A DNA stretch of 53,463 nucleotides from Opitutaceae bacterium (lineage in GTDB: Bacteria > Verrucomicrobiota > Verrucomicrobiia > Opitutales > Opitutaceae), in the NCBI GenBank assembly GCA_030648295.1, contig JAUSID010000199.1:1-53463 (forward strand), in the 5' to 3' direction. Of the stretch, positions 34,145-41,776 are shown in pieces (position 1 is the stretch's first letter; every line of letters begins with the position of its first letter). Under the pieces are notes generated by a model. The model had not been told where the DNA came from and searched no databases. It saw only the letters and a program-made list of their open reading frames with translations. Made by a program: the position numbers and the translations under genes.

Positions 34145-35782
34145 TCAAAACGTGGCGGTGACTTCCTGCTGGTGGCCGGGATCGAGCGCCTGCGCGCCGA
34201 GCGCCGCGCATTCCTGCTCGTCGTTCTTCAACAGTTTGAAGCGGACGGGTTGAGTCGCGTCGTTGGTTTCCCAGCGCCACTTGCCGATCGAGACAAATTG
34301 CAGCGGCACGCCCTTGTCCCAGCTCAACCCGGGTCCCTGCCCGCGAATAAAGAGCCGGTTGCCGATTCCGATGTACGCGGTCACGACGAGCCGGGTGGCG
34401 CCGTCGGAACTCAGGACGCGTTCGACGACCCCGGCGGCAGGCAATCCGTCGTCGATCCCAAGGCCCAAGTCCTCCGTCTCCACCGCCGCGGGTTTCGCAG
34501 CGCGTTTTTTATGGCTCGATGCCGGCTTCGCAGCGGTGTCGGCGGCTGGCGGCGATGACTCGACCGCGACCGCCGCTGGCGCCGCGGTCGAAACGGGCGT
34601 GGGCTCGCCATTGGGACCCGCATGCGCATGGCCCGAGCCATGTCGATTAAAGGGCTCGGTCGTCCCGGGAGCCACCGGCGTCACTTCAGGGATGCTTTCA
34701 ACCGGCACGGGCGGCGGTTCGATCGGGGCGGCCGCCGTGACCTCTGGTGAGGGTTCTTCGCGTCGTGGTTTTCGCGTCCGTTTCGCCGGGCCGGCGGCTT
34801 CGGCCGGTGCGGCCGGTTCAGGTGCAGCCGCCGGTGCGGCCGCGGACGGCGCGGCACCCTCGCGGTGATGTCCCGTTGCGGGTGACTCGATGGCGGCGGC
34901 AGGGCCGGCCGCCGGCGCCGCCGGGCCGGGATTTTCCCACCGCACGGTCCTATCCCCGGCGGTCGCCAGGATGGCCGAGATCTTCGCCGTCGCGTCGCGG
35001 GCAATCCGTTCGGCCACCGCTGCGCCCGCCGCCGAGAGCTTCGCCTCGATTTCGGCGAGCGCGGCCGCCTTCGCTGACTCCAAATTGCGGATACCAGTGC
35101 CGGCGTTCTCGCCCACGTGGCGAGCGGCCTCCACGCGGGCCTGCGTGAGCGCCTGCTCCGCCGCGGCCTGGGCCTTGCCGATTGCGTTCGCGGTGCCCAG
35201 CGCGAGCTTGTTCAGCGCCTCCGTCGCCCCCGAAAGATGCTGCCGCGTGGCGGCCTCGAGCTTCGCCAGTTCGGCGACGGTGCGGGCGACCTTGTCGCAC
35301 GCCGACTCGAGCCGCTCGGTTTCCGCGCTGCGCAACGCCGCGAGCTCCTTCTCGAGCTCCTCCTTCTCCGCCACGTCCGCGTTGGCGAGCTGGCCCTGGA
35401 ACTCGGAGATTTTTTCCTGCAGCCGGTGGGAAAGTTGCTCGGCCTGCTTGAGGTTCTTGTGCGCAAGCTCGGCGATTTCGTGCAGGCCGCTGGTTGCGAT
35501 GCTGATTTGCTCGGCGGACGCACTCACCGTCTGCGCCAGCGCCTCGATCGCGCGCTGCCGGTCGTCGAGCACCTCGTTTTTCTGCCGTTCATAACGGAGG
35601 ATGAGCGGCACCAGCGCGACAATCGTGCCGGTGATGACGCATGCGACGATCGCCAGCACCGCCGTGGTCGACATCGGCGTGCCACTCTGGCTGGCGATCA
35701 TCCACGCCGCGCCGAGGAGCGCCAAATCCATGGTGAAAAAAATCCAGAGCGGAACTTTCGGATTCGTATCGGATGAATTCAT
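34145..35782 (-). CDS. Membrane protein with long coiled coil and Ala/Pro-rich region
   Basis: 545 residues. Two N-terminal membrane helices (about 10-30 and 40-62), then a long coiled coil (about 65-300: NEVLDDRQRAIEALAQTVSA, EKEELEKELAALRSAETERL, AKAAALAEIEAKLSAAGAAV). An Ala/Pro-rich linker (about 300-450) includes RTRKPRREE and SHKKRAAKPA. A C-terminal globular part (VVTAYIGIGNRLFIRGQGPG, LSWDKGVPLQFVSIGKWRWE) resembles a small beta-rich domain seen in Opitutaceae proteins, though I cannot name it. The start at 35782 (MNSSDTNPKVPLW) precedes the first helix. Function unknown. Confidence 0.8.
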   Translation of the reverse strand: MNSSDTNPKVPLWIFFTMDLALLGAAWMIASQSGTPMSTTAVLAIVACVITGTIVALVPLILRYERQKNEVLDDRQRAIEALAQTVSASAEQISIATSGLHEIAELAHKNLKQAEQLSHRLQEKISEFQGQLANADVAEKEELEKELAALRSAETERLESACDKVARTVAELAKLEAATRQHLSGATEALNKLALGTANAIGKAQAAAEQALTQARVEAARHVGENAGTGIRNLESAKAAALAEIEAKLSAAGAAVAERIARDATAKISAILATAGDRTVRWENPGPAAPAAGPAAAIESPATGHHREGAAPSAAAPAAAPEPAAPAEAAGPAKRTRKPRREEPSPEVTAAAPIEPPPVPVESIPEVTPVAPGTTEPFNRHGSGHAHAGPNGEPTPVSTAAPAAVAVESSPPAADTAAKPASSHKKRAAKPAAVETEDLGLGIDDGLPAAGVVERVLSSDGATRLVVTAYIGIGNRLFIRGQGPGLSWDKGVPLQFVSIGKWRWETNDATQPVRFKLLKNDEQECAALGAQALDPGHQQEVTATF

Positions 35783-35985
35783 GGGCTGGGCCGGCCGACG
35801 CTCCCCGCGGTCGCCATCCGCCTTCGTTCCCATTCGGCGCACGAGAGGCTCTGGCAGACCACGTGGCGCGACTTGCGGCGGGGACAGTTTGTGCGCCGCC
35901 GCGCCGTGCGGCACAAGGGAAAAGGCGGAAATTCAAAATCCGAAGTTGTCCCGCGCCCGTACCGCGAGCAGCTTCGGCCCGCGCG

Positions 35986-36267
35986 ATGAACCCTTCCGAA
36001 TTCCTGCGCATCGAACGCGAAAGTCATGACGGCTCGCGGCACTATGTTATCCATACGCGGGATCCCAGATTCTCGCTCGAACTGACCCCGGATGCCGGGG
36101 CCCCCGATCAGGTTGGCCGCGGCGTGATCAAGCGGATCCACGTGCCCAATTCATGGGCGGGCGACTACACCAAGTATTCGAAATTCATCAACGCCGCGCA
36201 GGAGTTCTTCGCCGCGTCGTTCATCGAGCCGGTTTCAAAGACCGAGATGAAGCGCTTCGCGCTGTAG
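35986..36267 (+). CDS. Small conserved-looking hypothetical protein
   Basis: 93 residues, from MNPSEFLRIERESHDGSRHY to TEMKRFAL. No signal peptide or membrane segment; the middle (GVIKRIHVPNSWAGDYTKYS, KFINAAQEFFAASF) looks like a compact alpha/beta domain. The start at 35986 is the first ATG with coding-like residues after it. Not recognised beyond that. It is divergent from the coiled-coil membrane protein. Confidence 0.65.
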   Translation: MNPSEFLRIERESHDGSRHYVIHTRDPRFSLELTPDAGAPDQVGRGVIKRIHVPNSWAGDYTKYSKFINAAQEFFAASFIEPVSKTEMKRFAL

Positions 36268-36362
36268 CAGCCCGCGTTCGCCACCGTTCGGCCGGTGCTC
36301 GCGTCTTGCGGTCACGCAGTGTTTGCGGCAGGTGCTCGAATCACGAGTTCACGCGGGCTAGG

Positions 36363-36382
36363 GCAAAACCGCGGCGGTTTTG
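36363..36382. repeat. Second copy of the GCAAAACCGC palindrome
   Basis: GCAAAACCGC directly followed by GCGGTTTTGC, so the arms abut without a loop. Same arms as the element at 32368-32391. Confidence 0.75.
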
Positions 36383-36526
36383 CGGTTTGCCGGGACTCTT
36401 CGAGGATGAAAAGGTCGAAAACGCATGCGACTACGCGGCGATGTAGTCACGGGTCGGGGTGCTATTCGTGCCGGAGGCAACCCAGCGCGAAAGGCATGAC
36501 GAGCCGTGCGGCTGGCGACCCCCAGC

Positions 36527-36605
36527 TCCTCCGACCCTCCGTCCCTCCGCTCCTCTGCTCCTCTGCTCCTCCGCTCCTCCGCTCCTCCGGCGATCCGACC
36601 CTCAG
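36527..36605. repeat. 8-nt degenerate tandem array (CTCCGCTC family)
   Basis: About ten 8-mers: CTCCGACC, CTCCGTCC, CTCCGCTC, CTCTGCTC, CTCCGGCG, ATCCGACC. They are the complement of the CGGAG/CGGATG family. With the palindrome at 36363 this fills the gap 36268-36681, which holds no gene. Confidence 0.85.
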
Positions 36606-36681
36606 CTCTTGAGCATCGATTCCAGCAGCGGATTCAGGGGAAACGGACTATGGGCAGCGACACCGCGGCGTCGAGGTGGCT

Positions 36682-37614
36682 TTATTTCGCTGCCGGCGCG
36701 GTCACGGTTCCCGTCGGCGCGGGACGACGTTGCCGCAGCAGATTGTCGGCGGTGTAGAGCGCGAGCCCAGCCCAGATGAATCCAAAGCTGATGCTCCTCT
36801 GGCGGGAGAACGGCTCGTGATACATCCAGATGCCAAGCACGAGTTGCACGCTCGGCGCGATGTATTGTAACAGGCCCAGGGTCGAGAGCCGGATCCGCCG
36901 CGCGCCATAAGCGAACAGCAACAGCGGCACGGCGGTGATCGGTCCGGCGCTCACCACCAGCACGTGCGTGATGCCATCAACGTGACCGAGCGCGCCGCGC
37001 CCGTGAAATTGCAGCCAGAGCAGATATCCGAATGCCAGCGGAGTCAGCAGCAGTGTTTCGACCGTCAGCCCGGACAGCGAGCCGAGCGGCGATCGTTTCC
37101 GCAACAGGCTATACGCGCCCCACGACCCCGCCAGCGTCAGCGCGATCCACGGTGGCCGCCCGAGTTGCGCGATCATCAACACCACGCCGCCTGCCGCGCA
37201 CGCGATGGCGAGCCATTGCGCGGGCCGCAGATGCTCATGCAGGACAAAGCGGCCGACCGCGACGTTGACCAGAGGCACGAGAAAATAGCCAAGGCTGGTC
37301 TCGATGACATGGCCAGTGTTCACGCCCCAGACGTACACGAGCCAGTTGATCGTCAGCAGCGTGGCGCTGAGGAGATTGATCCCAATCGAACGGCTGCTGC
37401 GCAGCGCCGCGACGATCGGTTTGAACTCACCCTGCGCGCGTGTCAGCGCGAGCAGGAAGAACAGCGACCAAACGTGGCGGTGCGCGATCAGTTCGACCGG
37501 GTCGACCTGGACGAGCTGCTTCCAGTAGATCGGTACCAGCCCCCAGAGGAAATAGCACAACGTCGCGGCGAGCGCACCGCGGGCGGCGATGGCATTGGAT
37601 TCAGCGGAGGACAC
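36682..37614 (-). CDS. rarD: RarD-type EamA transporter
   Basis: 310 residues with ten membrane segments. RarD hallmarks are ATLCYFLWGLVPIYWKQL, ELIAHRHVWSLFFLL, LLTINWLVYVWGVNTGHVIE, TSLGYFLVPLVNVAVGRFVL and LGLLQYIAPSVQLVLGIWMYHEPF. The family (chloramphenicol-sensitive protein RarD) has no firm substrate. Length is normal. Confidence 0.93.
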   Translation of the reverse strand: MSSAESNAIAARGALAATLCYFLWGLVPIYWKQLVQVDPVELIAHRHVWSLFFLLALTRAQGEFKPIVAALRSSRSIGINLLSATLLTINWLVYVWGVNTGHVIETSLGYFLVPLVNVAVGRFVLHEHLRPAQWLAIACAAGGVVLMIAQLGRPPWIALTLAGSWGAYSLLRKRSPLGSLSGLTVETLLLTPLAFGYLLWLQFHGRGALGHVDGITHVLVVSAGPITAVPLLLFAYGARRIRLSTLGLLQYIAPSVQLVLGIWMYHEPFSRQRSISFGFIWAGLALYTADNLLRQRRPAPTGTVTAPAAK

Positions 37615-37722
37615 GGGGCATCATTCCCTCTGGTCCGGCGGCGGATGACGTGCGTAGTGCTTGCGAGTGCGCCGCACGATTTCATCGGCGCGGCGCAGCG
37701 CCGTCACGATCAGCGGCCGAAG

Positions 37723-37980
37723 CTACGGCCTGGCTCCGCGGCTGAAATTGTAGCGCTCGCGAAATTCGCTCTCCGCCTGCGAGCGCGCCGCATCGGCGGC
37801 GACACCCTGGCCGGCGAGCTCACCGGCACGTTTCTCGACCCAGCGGCGGCGAAAGTTTTCCTCGATCTCGCTGCTGATCGCGGAGCTCTCCTTCGGCTTT
37901 TTCGATTTCCTGAACATGTTGCAGCCCGTGGTGAGCACCATGGCAGTGGCGAGTGCGGACAAAATGAGACGACGGATCAT
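37723..37980 (-). CDS. Small lipoprotein
   Basis: 85 residues with a lipoprotein signal peptide, MIRRLILSALATAMVLTTGC, Cys20 being the lipidation site. The mature part is short, charged and helical (RRRWVEKRAGELAGQGVAAD, then ARSQAESEFRERYNF). Probably anchored to the outer or inner membrane; function unknown. It lies 108 nt after rarD on the same strand. Confidence 0.75.
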   Translation of the reverse strand: MIRRLILSALATAMVLTTGCNMFRKSKKPKESSAISSEIEENFRRRWVEKRAGELAGQGVAADAARSQAESEFRERYNFSRGARP

Positions 37981-38339
37981 GTGAGGGCTGGCGAACGTGG
38001 CCAGCGGGACGACCGACCGCGAGGGAAAGTTTCAAGTTTCCGCGGTGGTGACGCAGTTCGGCACCGTCACCGGCGCAGCGGTCGGTCTTGGGCGACGCCG
38101 GCCTGGGTGCAACCCTGCGGTCTGATACGGGGTAATGGAGCAATGGAATGTGCCCGGAGGGGAGACCCCGCGCGTTCCGAGGCATCGCTTGCTCCGGCGG
38201 CCCCCCGGATTTGCCATCGTCGCAATCGTGACATTTTCGGATCCGAATTGGGATTTTCATTACCTGCGCGGAGCCACCGAAACCGAGTTAACGACTTTTT
38301 GGTTTCGCGCTCGTCACAAAATGCTCTTTGCTCCTGCCC
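37981..38339. other. Intergenic region, no gene seen
   Basis: Divergent gap between the lipoprotein and the LKP-repeat protein. Frames here have no coding character. It should hold both promoters, but I see no clear motif or repeat array. Confidence 0.5.
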
Positions 38340-39926
38340 ATGAGTGACGAGCAACCGCCGCCCCCTGCGCTGCGCCTGAAACCGCGGCTACGTCCGGCTG
38401 AAGCCGAACCCGGAGCCGCCACTCCCGCTTCACCCTCGTCCGCTCCGGCCGCCCCGATTCCGACGGTGCCGCCGCCTGCCCCTGCTTCGCCCGGGGAAAC
38501 CGCCGGCTCGGCGGAAGCCCCGAAAATCCGGCTCAAGCCGCGGCTGATGACCGATGCCGCAGCTGCCAGCGCGCCGGCCGCATCGAGTTCTTCAAGACCG
38601 CCCGTCCCCGCCTCGACGCCCGAGAGCGCCGTGACTCCACCAGCTCCAGCCGCGCCAGTTCCCGTCCCAGCGTCGCCCCCGCTGCCGCCGACAATTCCCG
38701 CCGCGTCCGCCGCGCCTGACGTTGCTCCGGTTGCGCCAGCACCGTCGCCGATACGGCTGAAACCCCGCGTGGCTCCGCCGACCTCGACGGGCGCACCGGC
38801 GTCTGCTCCGACCATTCCGCCTGCGCCTCCGACCGCGTCGCCGCCTCCGCCGCCGGCAATCAAGTTTCCGCCGCCGCCGATGCCCGCGCCCGGCAATCCA
38901 CCCGCGCCCGCTGCACCCGCGGCAATGGTGGCACCGACTCCAGAACCCGCTTCCTCAGCGGCGGCTGAAGAAGCGCCGAAGTTCAAGTTGAAGCCAAAAG
39001 TGGCGGCTCCGCCCGCGCCGGCTGGAAACGTTCCACCAGCTGTTCCCGCCGCTGGCGCACCGCCACCGCCGCCCGTTCCGGCATCTTCGCTGCCGACGGT
39101 AATCGGAGGCCTGCCGATCCGGCCGCCCGCAGGTGCTCCGCCACCGCCCGTGCCGAAACCGGCGCCGCCGCCATTCCCGGTGGTTGCGCCGCCCGCACTC
39201 GCGAAGGGTCCGCCGCCAGTGCCGGCTCCTCCACCTACCGCGGCACAAATCCAGGCGGCCGTCCCGAAGCCGACAAGGTCAAAGCGTCCGCTGATCCTCG
39301 GTGGGATCGCCGCGGTCGTGCTGCTGGGCGGTGGCTTTTTTGCCTGGAATACTTTCATGGCGCCGGCCGTGCCGCCTCCACCGCCAACGAAACAGAAAAC
39401 GGCGACACCAACGGCGGCGACTCCGAAAGGCACGGCGCCCGCTCCAACTGCTGCCACTCCCCCGGCGACGCCTTCCGAGACGTTGAACAACCTGGCGCAT
39501 GCTCCCGCCAATGCCGTCAACAAAGCGAAGGACGCGGTCAACGCGCGCGCCGCGAGTGGCCAATCGTCGGTTGACCCGGTAACCGATCCCGCCGCCAAGT
39601 CCGCCGCCGCGCAACCCGCGGCGACTGCCAGTACCGGATCGACGGGAGTCGCGTCCCTCTCTCCCGGCGTTTCCGCCACGACCGCGCTCGACGCGGTTCC
39701 GGACGCCAGCGCGGCATTTCGCTCATTTGTGGCGAACGCCAAAATCGGTGGAGTGGTCGCGGCCAGGGCGGGCCGGCCGCCGGTTGCCATCATCAACGGC
39801 CGGCTCGCCCGGGCCGGCGACCTGGTCGAGGCCAATCTCGGCATCATCTTCTTTTCCGTCGACGACGAGAAAAACCAGGTGATCTTCAAGGACAAGGCGG
39901 GCGCCACGGTCGCGCGGCGGTTCTGA
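38340..39926 (+). CDS. Pro/Ala-rich single-pass membrane protein with four LKP motifs
   Basis: 528 residues. A cytoplasmic low-complexity Pro/Ala region of about 320 residues carries four copies of R/K-L-K-P-R/K-L/V: RLKPRL at 12-17 and 64-69, RLKPRV at 139-144 and KLKPKV at 216-221. A basic stop (RSKR) precedes one membrane helix (about 325-345), followed by another low-complexity linker and a folded C-terminal domain (AAFRSFVANAKIGGVVAARA, IINGRLARAGDLVEANLGII, DEKNQVIFKDKAG) that would be extracytoplasmic. That domain resembles a small secretin-pilot or PilP-like fold only in general. Function unknown. Confidence 0.8.
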   Translation: MSDEQPPPPALRLKPRLRPAEAEPGAATPASPSSAPAAPIPTVPPPAPASPGETAGSAEAPKIRLKPRLMTDAAAASAPAASSSSRPPVPASTPESAVTPPAPAAPVPVPASPPLPPTIPAASAAPDVAPVAPAPSPIRLKPRVAPPTSTGAPASAPTIPPAPPTASPPPPPAIKFPPPPMPAPGNPPAPAAPAAMVAPTPEPASSAAAEEAPKFKLKPKVAAPPAPAGNVPPAVPAAGAPPPPPVPASSLPTVIGGLPIRPPAGAPPPPVPKPAPPPFPVVAPPALAKGPPPVPAPPPTAAQIQAAVPKPTRSKRPLILGGIAAVVLLGGGFFAWNTFMAPAVPPPPPTKQKTATPTAATPKGTAPAPTAATPPATPSETLNNLAHAPANAVNKAKDAVNARAASGQSSVDPVTDPAAKSAAAQPAATASTGSTGVASLSPGVSATTALDAVPDASAAFRSFVANAKIGGVVAARAGRPPVAIINGRLARAGDLVEANLGIIFFSVDDEKNQVIFKDKAGATVARRF

Positions 39927-39936
39927 ACCGGCGCGG

Positions 39937-40081
39937 TTCTGGGTTCCCAGTTCTGGGTTTTGGGTTCTGGGTTCTGGGTTCTAATGTCGGCTCGGTTCTC
40001 TGAGCATCCGATCATCTGGTCATCTGACCATCAGATCATCTGCGTCACCGCCCACCGACTCACCGATTCACCGACTACCTC
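39937..40081. repeat. 7-nt array followed by 8-nt array
   Basis: 39937-39992 is a run of TTCTGGG/TTTTGGG/TTCCCAG heptamers. 40003-40081 is a run of octamers (CTGGTCAT, CTGACCAT, CAGATCAT, then CACCGACT-like units). The last octamer overlaps the stop codon of the dihydrouridine synthase (40080-40082). Confidence 0.88.
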
Positions 40082-41192
40082 ACCACACTTCGACCGGTCC
40101 TTTCGGGACGGGAATGCCTTCGCGATCGAGCGCATCCTCGCGACCGAGCGGCCGGAGAAAAGAGGGGACGAGCGGCGCGGGCGCGTACTTCGGCAGCAGG
40201 TTGCCTTGTTCATCGCAGAACTGCGCGCGCCACTGGAGGTATTCCGCGATGGCTGCCTCGAAGTCGGAGCGGCTCGTGATGGTGATGATTCGCTGCTTGA
40301 ACGGCTTCGAGGGGCCGAACCGCCGGGCATACCACGGCGCGACCTTCCGAAAAAGTCTCGCGCCGTGCGGCTCGCCATAAAATTCGACATAGCGCTCGAA
40401 GTGACGCCGCATGACGCGCAGGCGCTCGGCAAAATCCGGCTCTGGCAGGAGTTCTCCCGTCCGCAGAAAATGAAGCGTCCGCCGAAAAATCCACGGATCG
40501 TAGAACGCCCCGCGACCAATGCTCACGCCCGCGCAGCCGGTCTCATCGATCATGTGCCGCGCCCCCTCGGGCGTGGTGACATCGCCGTTGCCGATCACCG
40601 GAACCGAGCGGACTGCTTCGACCACCGCACGAATCCCGGCGAGATTGACGCGCCCCGCGAAACCCTGGGCCCGCGTGCGCCCGTGGACGAAAATCGCGGC
40701 GACGCCGGCATCCTCCAGCGCGCGCGCCAAATCCGGCGCGGTGAGATTCTCCTCATCCCAGCCGAGCCGCATCTTCGCGGTCACGGGAATCTTCACCGCT
40801 GCGATCATCCCGCGCACCAGCGCCGCGGTTTTGGCAAACTCGGTCATCATCGCGGACCCGCCGCCAATCTTCACCACCTTGCGCACGGGGCAGCCCATGT
40901 TGATGTCGACCGATTCGGCGCCGAGATCCTGACCCATCATGGCGGCATCGCGCATCTCCTCCGGCACGGCGCCGAACAGCTGAATGGCGAGCGGCCGATC
41001 GTCGGGCGCGGAGGCGACGAGCTTCAGCGCAGTGGGATTTCGCTCCAGCAATGAGCGCGCGTTGACGAGGTCCGTTGTCGCCCAGCCGAGTCCGCCGAGT
41101 TCCCGCAATGTGAGCCGCATGGGCAGGTTGGTGTAACCCGCCAGAGGCGAGAGAAACAGATTCGAGGAGAGTTCGTAAGGTCCCAGGCGCAC
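40080..41192 (-). CDS. tRNA-dihydrouridine synthase (Dus/NifR3 family)
   Basis: 370-residue FMN enzyme that reduces uridine in the tRNA D-loop. LFLSPLAGYTNLPMRLTLRE opens the TIM barrel. The catalytic Cys101 lies in INMGCPVRKVVK, VTAKMRLGWD binds FMN phosphate, FVHGRTRAQGF is the tRNA/FMN loop, and VIGNGDVTTPE and GVSIGRGAFYDPW follow. The C-terminal helical domain extends to about 300. The last 60 residues are longer than in typical DusB. Its stop is touched by the neighbouring repeat array. Confidence 0.93.
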   Translation of the reverse strand: MRLGPYELSSNLFLSPLAGYTNLPMRLTLRELGGLGWATTDLVNARSLLERNPTALKLVASAPDDRPLAIQLFGAVPEEMRDAAMMGQDLGAESVDINMGCPVRKVVKIGGGSAMMTEFAKTAALVRGMIAAVKIPVTAKMRLGWDEENLTAPDLARALEDAGVAAIFVHGRTRAQGFAGRVNLAGIRAVVEAVRSVPVIGNGDVTTPEGARHMIDETGCAGVSIGRGAFYDPWIFRRTLHFLRTGELLPEPDFAERLRVMRRHFERYVEFYGEPHGARLFRKVAPWYARRFGPSKPFKQRIITITSRSDFEAAIAEYLQWRAQFCDEQGNLLPKYAPAPLVPSFLRPLGREDALDREGIPVPKGPVEVW

Positions 41193-41776
41193 GCGGCTTC
41201 ATCAATGCCCGGTGCGTGCGCGGGTTCAAGTGCCGCGGGCGAATCGCGGGTGAGCCGATGACGTTGCATTTCTTCGCGGCCGCGTCCGGGGTAACCCGTT
41301 CACTCCATCGCCCGGAGTTTTTCTCGGGCTGCGTCGCGAGATCCGCGGGAACTCCATCGGAGATTTTCGGACTGGGGATGGGCAATTACCCGGGCCGCGG
41401 TCGCGGCGAATTGCCGGGCGTTTGGGGGTTGAAGGCATTTCGCTTATGCCGCGTATTTGTAGAACCCCCCAAGCACCAGCGTTTGCCTTGTTTGGGGCAG
41501 CTCACTTTCGCCTCTTTCAATGAGTTTTGTTCCCATACCTCAGTTCGCCGTGCTCCGCTCGCGCTGCTTTGCCGCTCTTTGCCGATGGCTCGCCCGTCGC
41601 ATGGCTGAGGACGCCAAGGCCGCCGCCGTGTTCGTTTCGCCCGCCCCCCTCGCGGTCGCGCCGGCTCTCAGCCCCGCGGGTGTTTCGCCCCTTCGGCTGA
41701 CGTATAAAAACCCGTCCGCCGTTCGGTAACGGCGCTGATGTTTCCGAATCACCGCGGTGGTTTCGCGCTCCACGCC
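41193..41776. other. Intergenic region, no convincing gene
   Basis: Divergent 584-bp gap between the dihydrouridine synthase and the hybrid kinase. A 69-codon plus frame (41520-41729) is open but shows no family or signal. A GGCAATT...AATTGCC dyad lies near 41380-41417. Promoters for both genes should be here; I could not place them. Confidence 0.4.

Noticed and set aside
34032-34280. 82-codon minus frame after the coiled-coil membrane protein
   Set aside because: Overlaps the end of the larger gene, Arg/Ala-rich, no start context or motif.
38288-40015. Gly/Ala-rich minus frame of 575 codons
   Set aside because: Complement of the Pro/Ala-rich protein; composition is a by-product of its codons.
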